Assembly (NCBI RefSeq): GCF_000020725.1
Contig: NC_011146.1
Span: 434,001 to 498,000 of the forward strand
Length of the DNA: 64,000 nt
DNA from: Citrifermentans bemidjiense Bem
GTDB taxonomy: Bacteria; Desulfobacterota; Desulfuromonadia; Geobacterales; Geobacteraceae
Direction of reading: 5' to 3'
Shown: piece by piece, positions 36,541-47,567 of the stretch
How the letters are laid out: the number at the start of each line of letters is the position of its first letter
Position numbering within the stretch: position 1 is the stretch's first letter
Notes under the pieces: model-generated
Told to the model about the DNA's origin: nothing
Databases searched by the model: none
The model's input: the letters and a program-made list of their open reading frames with translations, nothing else
Translations under genes and position numbers: made by a program

Positions 36541-37632
36541 ATGGAAGATCTCAAGGCGACACCGCTGCAAGCCCACCACGAGGGGCTCAAGGCGCTGATG
36601 GCTCCCTTCGGGGGATGGCTGATGCCGATCCAGTACGAGGGGATCATCGCCGAACACAGGTGGTGCCGCGAAAAAGCGGCGCTTTTCGACATCTGCCACA
36701 TGGGAGAGTTCCGGTTCCGGGGGGACATCCAGGCCGGCGGCTTGGAAGACGTCTTCACCTTCTCGGTCAAGGGGATCCCGATCGGGCGCTCGCGCTACGG
36801 GTTCCTGCTGAACCCGTCGGGGGGGGTGATCGACGACCTGATCGTCTTTAGGCTGGCTGAGGACGAGGTGATGATCGTAGTAAACGCGGCGACCGCGCCC
36901 AACGATTTCAAGGTCATCGCCTCGCGTCTGAAAGAGCCGGCGCAACTGGTCGACATCTCCGTGCAGACCGGGAAGCTGGACCTCCAGGGGCCGCTCTCCC
37001 GCGAGGTGCTGGTGGAACATCTGGGGAGCGAACTCGGCGCGCTTCCCTTCTTCAAGTTCACCAGGACCCGCGTCCTCGGGGAGGACGCCATCGTGAGCCG
37101 GACCGGATACACCGGCGAACTCGGCTACGAGATCTTCCTCCCCAGCGGCAAGACTGCGGAACTGTGGGAGCTCCTGCTCAAGGACCCGAGGGTTGCCCCA
37201 GCCGGATTGGGCGCCCGCGACCTGTTGCGGCTGGAGATGGGGTACTCGTTGTACGGAAACGACATCGACGAAAAGATCTCTCCGATTGCAGCGGGACTCA
37301 CCGCATTCGTTAACCTGGACAAGGATTTCGTCGGCAAGGATGCGCTCCTTAAGGAGCGGGAAACGGGGCCGGAAAACGTGAAGGTCGCCTTCCGCGTCGA
37401 CTCCCGCCGCTCTCCGCGCCACTTTTACGAGATCCTGCATCAGGGAGCGCAGGTGGGGATGGTGACCAGCGGCGCCTTCTCCCCCATGCTTTCCTGCGGC
37501 ATCGGGATGGGGTACGTGAAGCCGGAGGCAGCGGCCTTGGGGACCAGGCTCACCATCAAGCACGAGCGGGTAGAGATGGAGGCCCAGGTGGTCGAGCTTC
37601 CCTTCTACACCGGAGGTTCGCTGAGGGCATAG
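36541..37632 (+). CDS. gcvT: Glycine cleavage system T protein (aminomethyltransferase)
   Basis: 363 residues, the usual length. It transfers the aminomethyl group from lipoyl-GcvH to tetrahydrofolate, releasing ammonia. Features: TPLQAHHEGLKALMAPFGGWLMPIQYEG, the folate-site aspartate in DICHMGEFRF, SRTGYTGELGYEIF and a C-terminal GCGIGMGYV-like turn (SCGIGMGYVKPE). A ribosome-binding site AAAGGAG precedes the ATG. It begins a cluster gcvT-gcvH-gcvPA-gcvPB; I see no glycine riboswitch upstream. Confidence 0.96.
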   Translation: MEDLKATPLQAHHEGLKALMAPFGGWLMPIQYEGIIAEHRWCREKAALFDICHMGEFRFRGDIQAGGLEDVFTFSVKGIPIGRSRYGFLLNPSGGVIDDLIVFRLAEDEVMIVVNAATAPNDFKVIASRLKEPAQLVDISVQTGKLDLQGPLSREVLVEHLGSELGALPFFKFTRTRVLGEDAIVSRTGYTGELGYEIFLPSGKTAELWELLLKDPRVAPAGLGARDLLRLEMGYSLYGNDIDEKISPIAAGLTAFVNLDKDFVGKDALLKERETGPENVKVAFRVDSRRSPRHFYEILHQGAQVGMVTSGAFSPMLSCGIGMGYVKPEAAALGTRLTIKHERVEMEAQVVELPFYTGGSLRA

Positions 37633-37754
37633 GCTCCCCCCCCCCACCCGGCCTCCCCCCTCTTGCCATTCCCAGATCAGGCGCGGACCGGCCTGGGCTG
37701 CCAATTAACTCTTTATGCGAACGATACGAACCACACAAAACGGAGGATCACCAG

Positions 37755-38126
37755 ATGGCAAAGTTCTTCACCAAGGAGCACGAGTGGGTAGAGATGGACG
37801 GGGCGCAGGCGATCGTCGGCATCAGCGAGCACGCGGCGCACGAACTGGGGGACATCACCTTCGTGGAACTCCCGAAGATCGGCAAGAGCGTGAAGCAGTT
37901 CGACACCCTGGCGGGGATCGAATCGGTCAAGGCCGCAAGCGACATCTACGCGCCGGTTTCCGGCAAGGTGGCCCAGGTGAACGACAAGCTGGAGGACGCC
38001 CCTGAGCTGGTGAACCAGGGCGCCGAGAGCGAAGGGTGGATCTGCAGGCTGGAAGGTGTTGACGCCTCCGAGCTTGGTGCGCTCCTGGATGCAGCGGCGT
38101 ACGCCAAGTACCTGGAAGGACTGTAG
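37755..38126 (+). CDS. gcvH: Glycine cleavage system H protein
   Basis: 123 residues. This is the lipoyl carrier that shuttles the aminomethyl group between P, T and L proteins. The lipoylation site is the lysine in [18 protein letters not shown] (about residue 60). The start [14 protein letters not shown] is typical. It is followed two bases later by gcvPA and is the likely direct substrate of the lipM product encoded downstream. Confidence 0.97.
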   Translation: MAKFFTKEHEWVEMDGAQAIVGISEHAAHELGDITFVELPKIGKSVKQFDTLAGIESVKAASDIYAPVSGKVAQVNDKLEDAPELVNQGAESEGWICRLEGVDASELGALLDAAAYAKYLEGL

Positions 38127-38128
38127 GG

Positions 38129-39466
38129 ATGGGATACTGTCCCAACACACCGGACGAGATCCGGGAGATGCTCGCCGTGATCGGCGCGGGTAGCATCGAG
38201 GAGCTCTTCGCTCCCATCCCGGCGGAACTGCGCGCCAAGTCTTTCGACCTCCCCCCCGGCATGTCCGAGTTCGAGCTGATGCGGATCATGAGGGAGAAGG
38301 CCGCGGCCGGGGGGGCGGAGATCGTCCCCTTCATCGGCGGCGGCATCTACGACCACATCATACCGGCGGCGGTGGACCACCTCTCCTCGCGCGCCGAATT
38401 CTACACCGCCTACACCCCTTACCAGCCGGAGTGCTCGCAAGGGACGCTGCAGGCGCTCTTCGAATACCAGAGCGTGATCTGCCGGCTGACCGGGATGGAG
38501 GCATCCAACGCCTCGCTCTATGACGGCGGAACCGCGGTGGCCGAGGCGGCCCTCATGTCGCTCCGCATCACCGAGCGCAACCGAGTGGTCCTGGACGCCT
38601 CGATCAATCCGCTGCACCGCGAGATCGTGACTGGATACCTGCACGGGCTTTCCGCGGAAGCGGTCGAGGTGGCTCCCGACGGCTGCGGCTCGGACCTAAA
38701 AAGGCTCATCGATTCAATCGACGAGGAGACGGCCGCGGTGATCGTGCAGAACCCGAACTTCTTCGGGAGCGTGCAGGACTTCTCCGAACTCGCCGTTAAG
38801 GCCCACGAGAAAGGGGCACTCCTAATCATCTCCGGCTACCCCATCGCCCTGGGCCTCGTAGCGAGCCCGGGCGAGATGGGAGCCGACATCGCGGTCGGCG
38901 ACGGCCAGAGCCTCGGCAACCCGCTCTCCTTCGGCGGCCCCTATTTCGGGTTCATCGCCACGCGCAAGCGCTTCATCCGCAACCTCCCCGGCAGGATCGT
39001 GGGCGAGACCATCGACAACCAGGGGCGCCGCGGCTACGTGCTGACCCTCCAGGCGCGCGAGCAGCACATAAAAAGGCACAAGGCGACCTCCAACATCTGC
39101 AGCAACCAGAGCCTGTGCGCCCTGCGCGGATTAATCTTCTGCGCCTCGCTCGGTCGAAAGGGTTTCGAAGAGCTGGCAGTTTTGAACTACGACAAGGCGC
39201 AGTACGCGAAGTCCCGCCTTACCGGCGTCAAGGGAGTGAGCGTGATGAACGCCGGGACCACCTTCAACGAGTTCACCCTATCGCTTCCCAAAGACGCGGC
39301 GCCAGTGGTGGAGAAACTCCTAGCCTGCGGAGTAGCCGCTGGCGTGCCGCTGGTACAGTACTATCCGGGCATGGATAACGCGCTGACGGTAACGGTAACG
39401 GAGAAACGGAGCAAGGCGGAGATCGACCGACTGGCAGCTCTCTTGGAGGAGGCGCTATGCAGCTGA
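38129..39466 (+). CDS. gcvPA: Glycine dehydrogenase (decarboxylating) subunit 1
   Basis: 445 residues. The N-terminal half of the two-subunit P protein, which decarboxylates glycine with PLP. Motifs include [47 protein letters not shown] and [11 protein letters not shown]. The last ten bases overlap gcvPB, so the two subunits are likely coupled in translation. Confidence 0.96.
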   Translation: MGYCPNTPDEIREMLAVIGAGSIEELFAPIPAELRAKSFDLPPGMSEFELMRIMREKAAAGGAEIVPFIGGGIYDHIIPAAVDHLSSRAEFYTAYTPYQPECSQGTLQALFEYQSVICRLTGMEASNASLYDGGTAVAEAALMSLRITERNRVVLDASINPLHREIVTGYLHGLSAEAVEVAPDGCGSDLKRLIDSIDEETAAVIVQNPNFFGSVQDFSELAVKAHEKGALLIISGYPIALGLVASPGEMGADIAVGDGQSLGNPLSFGGPYFGFIATRKRFIRNLPGRIVGETIDNQGRRGYVLTLQAREQHIKRHKATSNICSNQSLCALRGLIFCASLGRKGFEELAVLNYDKAQYAKSRLTGVKGVSVMNAGTTFNEFTLSLPKDAAPVVEKLLACGVAAGVPLVQYYPGMDNALTVTVTEKRSKAEIDRLAALLEEALCS

Positions 39467-40896
39467 TATTCGAAAAATCGGTGCCGGGACGCAACGGGGT
39501 GCGGGTTCCCCTCTCCGACGTCCCGAAGGCGTCCCCCTTCCCCGATGCGCTTCGGCGCAAGGAGCCGGTCCTCCTGCCGGAGGTGAGCGAACTGGACCTG
39601 GTGCGGCATTACACCAACCTTTCCCGGAGGAACTTCTCCGTGGACACCAACTTCTATCCCCTGGGCTCCTGCACCATGAAGTACAACACCAAGGTGACCG
39701 AGAACGCGGGGGGGCTCTTCGCCGGATGCCACCCGTTCCTGCCGCTGCTTCCCGGCGGCGAGCGGTTGGTGCAGGGACCGCTCTCGCTCGTCCACGGCCT
39801 GGAGCAGCAATTGGCCGAGATCACCGGCATGGACGAGGTGACCACCCAGCCCCTGGCGGGTGCGCACGGCGAGATGACCGGAATCATGGTGATAGCCGCC
39901 TACCACAAGGCGCGCGGAGACAAAAAGCGCAAGTACGTCATCGTTCCCGACTCCTCGCATGGGACCAACCCGGCCAGCGCCGCTATGGCGGGGTACGAGA
40001 TCGTCACCATACCGACCGCTCCCTACGGCGACATGGACCTGGAGCAGTTCAAGAATGCGATGAACGACGAGGTTGCTGCGGTGATGATGACCTGCCCCAA
40101 CACCCTGGGGCTCTTCAACCCGCACATAGCCGAGATCTGCGCCATAGCCCATCAGGCGGGCGCGCTCACCTATTACGACGGGGCCAACCTGAACGCGATC
40201 CTGGGGAAGGTGCGCCCGGGCGACGTCGGCTTCGACGTCATCCACGTCAACCTGCACAAGACCTTCAGCACTCCGCACGGCGGGGGAGGGCCGGGGAGCG
40301 GCCCGGTCGGGGTGAAGAAGGGGCTGATCCCCTACCTCCCCACCCCCCGCGTGCAGCGTAAAGGGGACGGGAGCTTCGCCGTCGAGGCGCATCCCGAGGG
40401 AATCGGGAGGGTTTCCGACTTCTTCGGCAACTTCGCCATCATGGCGCGCGCCTACGCCTACATCACGCTTTTGGGGCGCGAGGGGCTGATCGAGGTGAGC
40501 GAACACGCGGTCTTGAACGCCAACTACATCATGGCTCGGCTCAAAGGAGAGTACGAGCTTCCCTTCGACCAGACCTGCATGCACGAGTGCGTCTTTTCGG
40601 CGAGCCGGCAACTGCAGGACGGGGTACACGCCATCGACATCGCCAAGTACCTGATCGACCGCGGCTTCCATCCCCCGACTGTCTATTTCCCCTTGAACGT
40701 CAAGGAGGCGATCATGATCGAGCCGACCGAGACGGAGAGTAAGCAGACCATGGACCTCTTCATCGACGTGATGCTGGAGGCGGCGAGGATAGCCAGGGAG
40801 GACCCGGAGGCCCTGCATCGGGCGCCGGTCACGACCCCGGTCGGGCGGTTGGACGAGACCCGGGCGGCAAGGGCGCAGCAGGTCTGCTGCGAATAA
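39457..40896 (+). CDS. gcvPB: Glycine dehydrogenase (decarboxylating) subunit 2
   Basis: 479 residues. The PLP-binding half: the Schiff-base lysine is in [21 protein letters not shown] (about residue 269), and [11 protein letters not shown] and [10 protein letters not shown] are also conserved. Together with gcvPA it forms the P protein. This gene ends the four-gene gcv run; a large hairpin follows at 40,922. Confidence 0.97.
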   Translation: MQLIFEKSVPGRNGVRVPLSDVPKASPFPDALRRKEPVLLPEVSELDLVRHYTNLSRRNFSVDTNFYPLGSCTMKYNTKVTENAGGLFAGCHPFLPLLPGGERLVQGPLSLVHGLEQQLAEITGMDEVTTQPLAGAHGEMTGIMVIAAYHKARGDKKRKYVIVPDSSHGTNPASAAMAGYEIVTIPTAPYGDMDLEQFKNAMNDEVAAVMMTCPNTLGLFNPHIAEICAIAHQAGALTYYDGANLNAILGKVRPGDVGFDVIHVNLHKTFSTPHGGGGPGSGPVGVKKGLIPYLPTPRVQRKGDGSFAVEAHPEGIGRVSDFFGNFAIMARAYAYITLLGREGLIEVSEHAVLNANYIMARLKGEYELPFDQTCMHECVFSASRQLQDGVHAIDIAKYLIDRGFHPPTVYFPLNVKEAIMIEPTETESKQTMDLFIDVMLEAARIAREDPEALHRAPVTTPVGRLDETRAARAQQVCCE

Positions 40897-40921
40897 AGCA
40901 GAGGCAGAACAGGAAGCATCG

Positions 40922-40984
40922 GCCACGGAGAAAATCTGAGGGATCACGTCAGATTCCCTTTGATTTCTCCGTGGCTGTTTTGTT
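40922..40984 (+). terminator. Terminator-like hairpin after gcvPB
   Basis: GCCACGGAGAAAATC (40922-40936) pairs with GATTTCTCCGTGGC (40962-40975) with one bulged A; TCTGA and TCAGA pair inside. TGTTTTGTT follows. The left arm is also a member of the CACRGAG-type repeat family described below. Confidence 0.7.
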
Positions 40985-41065
40985 AGATAGGTCTGGCAGT
41001 TTTCCAACAAGATTTGCTTTTCTCAGAAGTTTGGTTTTCTCAGAAGTTCTCAGATTTTCTCCGTG
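40924..41065 (+). repeat. 17-bp inverted repeat between gcvPB and lipM
   Basis: CACGGAGAAAATCTGAG (40924-40940) is repeated in perfect inverted form as CTCAGATTTTCTCCGTG (41049-41065). The related sequence ACAGAGGAAAATCTGAGG occurs at 50,932. Confidence 0.8.
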
Positions 41066-41090
41066 CTAATGGTTTTGAGGTTTAGGATTT

Positions 41091-41891
41091 ATGTTTACCT
41101 GGCGTTTGATCGACACCGGCCCTCTCGAAGGCCCCGCCAATATGGCCCTGGACGAGGCGCTGCTCAACTGCTTCGACAAGGACCGCTCGCAGCCGCTGCT
41201 TCGGCTCTACGGCTGGGATCCCCCTGCGCTCTCCGTGGGGCGATTCCAGGATGCCGCGGCCGCGTTGAAGCTCGATCTCTGCCGGGAGGAAGAGGTCCCG
41301 GTGGTGCGCCGCATGACCGGCGGCGGGATCATCTATCACGCCCAGGAGCTGACCTACAGCATCGTTTGCGCCCCCGGACACATTGGCGGCGCGGCGGGAG
41401 TGAAGGACGGCTTCCGCAGGTTGTGCGCCTTTTTGATGGGGACCTACCAGAAACTCGGGCTCGAAGCCAGCTTCGCCGCGGACCTGAATCCGGACGGGGA
41501 ACGCCTGGGCGCGCGCACCACCTTCTGCTTCGCCGGCAAGGAAGAGTTCGACATCGTGGTGCGTGGCCGCAAGATCGGCGGCAACGCCCAGCGCCGGGTG
41601 AACGGCGCCATCCTGCAGCACGGTTCCATTCCGCTGGTGAGCCGGGTGCAACACGGGCTCCGCTACCTGAAAGAACCCGCCCCTGGAGCTGCAGGTGCGG
41701 TGAGCCTCGCCGAGCTCGGCATTGCCGTCGAGGCCTCCCAGTTGAAGCGGACGCTGGTGGAATCGTTCCAGGAGCGCCTGGGGGTGTCCCTCAGACCGCA
41801 CCCCCCAACCGAGGCGGAACTTGGCGCCGCGGCGTTGCTGGAAACCCGGAAGTATAGAAACGCCAACTGGAACCTCGAGGGGCGGACTTAG
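41091..41891 (+). CDS. lipM: Octanoyltransferase, LipM type
   Basis: 266 residues of the biotin/lipoate A/B ligase fold. RRMTGGGIIYHAQELTYS and GRKIGGNAQRRVNGAILQHGSIPL are the LplA/LipM motifs. The segment CFAGKEEFDIVVRGRKIGG has a cysteine in the place of the LipM catalytic residue (C-F-D-A in Bacillus), so it should move octanoate from acyl carrier protein to GcvH rather than act as an ATP-dependent lipoate ligase. It lies between the gcv genes and lipA, which fits that role. Confidence 0.85.
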   Translation: MFTWRLIDTGPLEGPANMALDEALLNCFDKDRSQPLLRLYGWDPPALSVGRFQDAAAALKLDLCREEEVPVVRRMTGGGIIYHAQELTYSIVCAPGHIGGAAGVKDGFRRLCAFLMGTYQKLGLEASFAADLNPDGERLGARTTFCFAGKEEFDIVVRGRKIGGNAQRRVNGAILQHGSIPLVSRVQHGLRYLKEPAPGAAGAVSLAELGIAVEASQLKRTLVESFQERLGVSLRPHPPTEAELGAAALLETRKYRNANWNLEGRT

Positions 41892-41902
41892 TAGAACTGC
41901 AA

Positions 41903-41954
41903 AAAAGGGGGACAGGCTACTTTTTGAAATGAAAAAGTAGCCTGTCCCCCTTTT
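41903..41954. repeat. REP-like palindrome between lipM and lipA
   Basis: A 23-bp perfect inverted repeat (41903-41925 and 41932-41954) around a six-base loop, core GGGGGACAGGCTAC. It is flanked by A- and T-runs, so it could also terminate transcription. It resembles REP/RAYT-associated palindromes. A related element lies after lipA. Confidence 0.85.
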
Positions 41955-41971
41955 CCAAAGTTGAGGTGCAC

Positions 41972-42847
41972 ATGGATCCGATCAGAAAACCTGCTTGGCT
42001 GCAAAAGAAGATCATCCCCGCGGCCCATGCGGAGATGGAGGGGCTTTTAAAGGAGCTGCGCCTGAACACGGTGTGCCAGCAGGCGCGCTGCCCCAACATC
42101 ACCGAATGCTTCGGAAAGCGCCAGGCGACCTTCCTCATCCTCGGGCGCATCTGCACGCGTCTCTGCTCATTTTGTTCCGTCTCCAAGGAGACCCCGCTTC
42201 CCTTGGAACCGGGGGAAGCGGCTTCGGTCGCTGAAGCGGTCAAGCGGCTGGGGCTCTCCCACGTGGTTATTACCAGCCCCACCCGCGACGATCTTCCCGA
42301 CGGCGGCGCCTCCGTCTATGCCGAAACCGTGGCGCGGATCCGGAGCGTTTCCCCTGCGACGAAGGTCGAGCTGCTGATCCCCGACTTCCGTGGTGATTGG
42401 GCCGCCCTGGCCGCCGTGGTCGAGAGCGCGCCCGACATCCTGGGGCATAACCTGGAGACGGTGCCGCGGCTTTACTCCATCCGCAGCGGCGCGGACTACA
42501 GAAGGTCTCTGGATTTGCTGGCACAGGCGCGCCGGATGGCCCCCGGCCTCAACACCAAGTCCGGCCTCATGCTGGGCCTCGGGGAAGAGGAAGCGGAACT
42601 GTTCGCCGTTATGGAAGACCTGCTGAAGGCGGGATGCGGGTACCTGAGCCTGGGGCAATATCTTGCGCCCAGCCGGATGCATCACCCGGTGCAGCGGTAC
42701 GTCGAGCCCGAACTGTTCGAACGTTACAAGGAGAGGGCGCTGACGATGGGATTCGAGCACGTCGAGAGCGCCCCCTACGTTAGAAGCAGCTACCACGCGG
42801 AGAATTATCTGGAGTCCAAGTTCCCGCCCCCGGAGGGGGAGGGTTAG
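41972..42847 (+). CDS. lipA: Lipoyl synthase
   Basis: 291 residues from the ATG at 41972, with GAGG five bases upstream; a GTG at 41966 overlaps that site. It inserts two sulfurs into protein-bound octanoate. The auxiliary-cluster cysteines are C-x4-C-x5-C (CQQARCPNITEC) and the radical-SAM motif is CTRLCSFC. With lipM it would build the lipoyl group on GcvH. The palindrome upstream separates it from lipM. Confidence 0.96.
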   Translation: MDPIRKPAWLQKKIIPAAHAEMEGLLKELRLNTVCQQARCPNITECFGKRQATFLILGRICTRLCSFCSVSKETPLPLEPGEAASVAEAVKRLGLSHVVITSPTRDDLPDGGASVYAETVARIRSVSPATKVELLIPDFRGDWAALAAVVESAPDILGHNLETVPRLYSIRSGADYRRSLDLLAQARRMAPGLNTKSGLMLGLGEEEAELFAVMEDLLKAGCGYLSLGQYLAPSRMHHPVQRYVEPELFERYKERALTMGFEHVESAPYVRSSYHAENYLESKFPPPEGEG

Positions 42848-42866
42848 GGAGGGGGCAGCTGGACCA

Positions 42867-42900
42867 AGGGGGACAGGCACCTTGCGGAGCCAGTCCCCCT
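42867..42900. repeat. REP-like palindrome after lipA
   Basis: AGGGGGAC (42867-42874) pairs with GTCCCCCT (42893-42900) around AGGCACCTTGCGGAGCCA. The shared GGGGGACAGGC head links it to the palindrome at 41903. Confidence 0.75.
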
Positions 42901-43010
42901 CCGCCGTTGCAAAGGTTCGTCGAGGAACACCGCAGAGGGGTTGTGTTGCCTCAAAAGACCAGGCGAGGCTATTGCGTTCCCCCCTTTGCGAAGGGTCATC
43001 GGAAAATACC

Positions 43011-43060
43011 GGGGAAAGCCGCTCTTGGTCCCCCCTCCCCTTGCGGGAGGGGGGGACTTT
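43011..43060 (+). repeat. Dispersed repeat element, copy 1
   Basis: A GC-rich 50-base stretch (starts GGGGAAAGCCGCTCTTGGTC) that recurs in inverted orientation at 50967-51015 with nearly complete identity. It contains CCCCTCCCC-TTGC-GGGAGGGGG, an internal palindrome. Confidence 0.85.
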
Positions 43061-43136
43061 CTCCCCGGAATTCCCGGATGAACCTTTGCGAAGGAGACTG
43101 GGGGGATTTGCCTTCTCTTCCCTGATCGCCATACAG

Positions 43137-43171
43137 AAAAAGCCGCTGGACTCAAAATCCAGCGGCTTTTT
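43137..43171. terminator. Bidirectional terminator
   Basis: AAAAAGCCGCTGGA (43137-43150), loop CTCAAAA, TCCAGCGGCTTTTT (43158-43171): a 14-bp perfect stem with A- and T-runs on both sides, 20 bases from the end of the alcohol dehydrogenase gene. Confidence 0.88.
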
Positions 43172-43191
43172 CGCATCTTTTGCCAACTTTG

Positions 43192-44250
43192 TTATTCTGC
43201 CTTGAGCGACGCCATGTCGATGGAGAAGCGGTACTTCACATCGGACTTGAGCAGCCGCTCGTAGGCCTCGTTTACCCTCTGGATGGGGATCACCTCCACG
43301 TCGCTGGTGATGTTGTGCGCGCCGCAGAAGTCGAGCATCTCCTGGGTCTCTTTGATGCCGCCGATGATGGAGCCGGAGAGGCTGCGGCGACCGAACAAAA
43401 GAGCGAAGGCGGAGACGGCGAGAGGCGTCTCCGGCGCACCCACGAGGGTTAGGTTGCCGTCGTGGGTGAGCATGCCCAGGTAGGCGTTGATGTCATGGTC
43501 GGCGGCTATGGTGTCGAGGATGAAATGGAAGCTCCCTGCATGTTTTTTCATTTCTTCGGCGCTCGTGGAGATGATCACCTCGTCTGCCCCCAGGCGCAAC
43601 GCATCTTCTTTCTTCCCGGGGGAGGTGGTGAAGACGACTACATGGGCTCCGAAGGCGTGGGCGAACTTCACCCCCATGTGACCCAGGCCGCCCAGGCCGA
43701 CGATGCCGACCTTTTTGCCTTTGATGTCCCCCCAGCGGTGTATCGGGGAGTATGTCGTGATCCCAGCGCAGAGCAAGGGCGCGACACCGGCGAGCTCCAA
43801 ATTGCCGGGGACGTGCAGTACGAAGTGCTCGTCCACCACGATGCTCTCGGAGTAGCCGCCGTAGGTAACACCCCCAAGGTGTCTGTCGGGCGAGTTGTAG
43901 GTCAATACCTGGTTCGGGCATAACTGTTCCAGATTCTCGTGGCAATGGGGGCAGCTTTGGTCCGAATCGACCAGGCAGCCGACCCCGGCCAGGTCGCCCG
44001 GCTTGAAATTGGTGACCGCGGACCCGACCTTGGTGACGCGTCCCACTATTTCGTGGCCGGGGACGATGGGGTACACCGTGGGCATGACGCTGCTCCACTC
44101 GTTACGCACGGAGTGCAGGTCGGAGTGGCAGATGCCGCAAAAAAGGATCTCGATCTGCACGTCGCGCTCGGTTGGTTCGCGGCGGGATATGGTGGTGGAA
44201 GCCAGCGGCGAAGTGGCGCTGGCAGCGGAGTAGGCTTTGGCGTTGGGCAT
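43192..44250 (-). CDS. Zinc-dependent NAD(P) alcohol dehydrogenase
   Basis: 352 residues of the medium-chain dehydrogenase family (YahK/cinnamyl-alcohol type). Catalytic zinc ligands lie in CGICHSDLH and PGHEIVG; the structural zinc loop is SCPHCHENLEQLC; and GLGGLGHMGVKFAHAFGAHV is the Rossmann turn. It oxidises alcohols or reduces aldehydes. It is followed after about 34 bases upstream by an aldo/keto reductase gene on the same strand, so a detoxification operon is likely. Confidence 0.92.
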   Translation of the reverse strand: MPNAKAYSAASATSPLASTTISRREPTERDVQIEILFCGICHSDLHSVRNEWSSVMPTVYPIVPGHEIVGRVTKVGSAVTNFKPGDLAGVGCLVDSDQSCPHCHENLEQLCPNQVLTYNSPDRHLGGVTYGGYSESIVVDEHFVLHVPGNLELAGVAPLLCAGITTYSPIHRWGDIKGKKVGIVGLGGLGHMGVKFAHAFGAHVVVFTTSPGKKEDALRLGADEVIISTSAEEMKKHAGSFHFILDTIAADHDINAYLGMLTHDGNLTLVGAPETPLAVSAFALLFGRRSLSGSIIGGIKETQEMLDFCGAHNITSDVEVIPIQRVNEAYERLLKSDVKYRFSIDMASLKAE

Positions 44251-44284
44251 TTGATATTCCTCCTTTAGTGTTGTTTCCTGCGTG

Positions 44285-45800
<1,516 letters not shown>

Positions 45801-46325
45801 TTACTCGGCGAGAAGCCTCTTGATGGTATCTTCCATCGCTTTCGCCGTCTGGTCGGAAAAGCCTTGGAACTTCTCGGCTACGACCCCTCTCTTGTTGATT
45901 ACGTACACCGTCGGAATGGAGCGGAGCCCGTAGTCGGTCTGCATTTCCTCCCCTGCGATCGCCACCGGGTAGCTGATCCTCTTTTCACCGATGAAGGATC
46001 TTACCTCGCGGTCGCTCCCCTCATCCACACTGACGCCCAGGACCTGCAACCCCTGCTTGCCGTACTTCTGCCTCAGCGCGTTCATGTGGGGGATCGACTC
46101 TTTACAGGGAATGCACCAAGTGGCGAAGAAATCCATCACCAGCACGTATCCCTTGTAGTTGTTGAGCGTGATCGGTTGCCCGGAGGTTGTCACCAGCTTG
46201 ATGGGAGGCGCCGCCTCCCCTTTTTGCAGGATGGCGGCTGCCGGCTGCGTGGATAGCAGCAGGCCGGCAAGCGCTAAGGGGATAATTTTTGCTGCAAACT
46301 TCTTAGACGGGATCTGCCTTTTCAT
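45801..46325 (-). CDS. TlpA-like thiol:disulfide oxidoreductase
   Basis: 174 residues. A cleavable signal peptide (ends about residue 31, STQPAAA) places it in the periplasm. The thioredoxin fold has the active site ATWCIPCKESIP. Such proteins reduce cytochrome c apoproteins or other periplasmic thiols. The gene starts two bases after trxA and probably shares its transcript. Confidence 0.92.
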   Translation of the reverse strand: MKRQIPSKKFAAKIIPLALAGLLLSTQPAAAILQKGEAAPPIKLVTTSGQPITLNNYKGYVLVMDFFATWCIPCKESIPHMNALRQKYGKQGLQVLGVSVDEGSDREVRSFIGEKRISYPVAIAGEEMQTDYGLRSIPTVYVINKRGVVAEKFQGFSDQTAKAMEDTIKRLLAE

Positions 46326-46327
46326 TT

Positions 46328-46657
46328 TTAGAGCGCCTTCTTGATCAGGGCCTCCAGCTGTGCTTTGGGTATCGCGCCGACCACTTGGTCCACGACTTTA
46401 CCGTCCTTCAGCAGGATGACCGTGGGGATGCCGCGCACCCCGTATTTTGCCGGAGTACCCGGGTTGTCGTCGACGTTTACCTTGCCTACTTTTATGCGTC
46501 CGTCGTACTCCGACGCTATGGTATCGATGAGGGGAGCGATCGCTTTGCAGGGGGCGCACCAGGTGGCCCAGAAGTCAACCAGCACCGGGATGTTGGACTG
46601 GAGTACTTCCTTCTCAAAGTTGTCGTCGGTAAAGGTGTGTACGTTTTCGCTGGCCAT
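46328..46657 (-). CDS. trxA: Thioredoxin
   Basis: 109 residues, standard thioredoxin length. The active site is [10 protein letters not shown] rather than the usual WCGPC, so the redox potential may differ. [18 protein letters not shown] is the conserved cis-proline loop. It is the first of a two-gene unit with the TlpA-like gene; this pairing suggests electron transfer to the periplasm. Confidence 0.93.
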   Translation of the reverse strand: MASENVHTFTDDNFEKEVLQSNIPVLVDFWATWCAPCKAIAPLIDTIASEYDGRIKVGKVNVDDNPGTPAKYGVRGIPTVILLKDGKVVDQVVGAIPKAQLEALIKKAL

Positions 46658-46892
46658 GAACCCTCTCCTTTAATAAAAAAAGTGATTCCTACTATAAATG
46701 AGCCGATGAAAAATGCAAGGGGTAACTTGTCGCGGGGTTAGGGGACATTAACGGGCCTTCCCAGCCCTCTTAACCAAAGAAGAGGCGAAAAAACAGTGCG
46801 GTGAGCGATGCCTTTCCTGGTTCGCGTATTCAAGGTTGACAGTGGCGCGCCTTAAGGCCATATTGGCGAAAATTCTGAATCGGAGAGCCAAC

Positions 46893-47567
46893 TTGCGCTA
46901 CTACCCGATAAATGTAGACCTGCATGGCCAGAGCGTGCTGATCGTGGGGGGCGGGAAGGTCGCGGCCAGAAAGGCGAAGCGGCTTTTAGCCGCCGGCGCC
47001 CGACTCACCGTGGTCGCGCCAGTACTCGTTCCGGCGCTTGCGGAGCTTGCCGAGCAGGGGACGCTGCGGCACCTGGAAAGAGGGTATCGTCACGGCGACC
47101 TGGCCGGGGCAATGCTCGCCTTCGCCGCCACCGACGATCCGCAGTTGAACCGGGAGGTTGCAGCCGAGGCGAAGGAGCGCGGCATCCTGGCCGATGTGGT
47201 GGACGCGCCGGCTCAAGGAGCTTTCACCACCCCCGCCGTACTGGAACAGGGGGACCTTCTGATCACCGTGTCTACAGGTGGTGCCAGCCCGGCGCTGTCA
47301 CGGCAGATCGTAACCATGATCGAGCCCCTTTTCGGTCCTGAATATGCCGAAGCTGTATCGCTTTTAGGTACTGTCCGTGAAAAGCTATTGACTGAAAAGG
47401 TGCGGAACGCATACAATGACCCGGTTTTTGCCGAACTGGCAGCGCTCAATCTTCCCGCGCTGATCAAAAACGGGCAGAGAGATGTAATAGACCAGATACT
47501 CCTGAAGCTCTCCGCTACCGGGGCTCGACCTGGCCCGGATGGGGCTGATAAAAAGGAACCGTCATGA
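46893..47567 (+). CDS. Precorrin-2 dehydrogenase/sirohydrochlorin ferrochelatase (Met8/CysG N-terminal type)
   Basis: 224 residues from the TTG at 46893, chosen because GGAG lies seven bases upstream and the protein then begins with the family start MRYYPINVDLHGQ; the open frame extends to 46836. VLIVGGGKVAARKAKRLLAAGA is the NAD-binding motif. It oxidises precorrin-2 to sirohydrochlorin and may insert iron for siroheme. It overlaps ccsA by four bases, and the hem genes follow. Confidence 0.9.
   Translation: MRYYPINVDLHGQSVLIVGGGKVAARKAKRLLAAGARLTVVAPVLVPALAELAEQGTLRHLERGYRHGDLAGAMLAFAATDDPQLNREVAAEAKERGILADVVDAPAQGAFTTPAVLEQGDLLITVSTGGASPALSRQIVTMIEPLFGPEYAEAVSLLGTVREKLLTEKVRNAYNDPVFAELAALNLPALIKNGQRDVIDQILLKLSATGARPGPDGADKKEPS

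Larger units (their letters stand above)
42848..43191. other. Intergenic region rich in repeats after lipA
   Basis: 344 bases between lipA and the convergent alcohol dehydrogenase. It contains a REP-like palindrome (42867-42900), a 50-base dispersed element (43011-43060) and a bidirectional terminator (43137-43171). No gene is supported. Confidence 0.6.

Noticed and set aside
36478..37704. 408-codon minus-strand frame opposite gcvT
   Set aside because: Opposite a clear gcvT with catalytic motifs; no ribosome-binding site or domain.
39361..41010. 549-codon minus-strand open frame opposite gcvPB
   Set aside because: It overlaps the complete, motif-bearing gcvPB and has low-complexity charged sequence; an antisense artefact of high GC.
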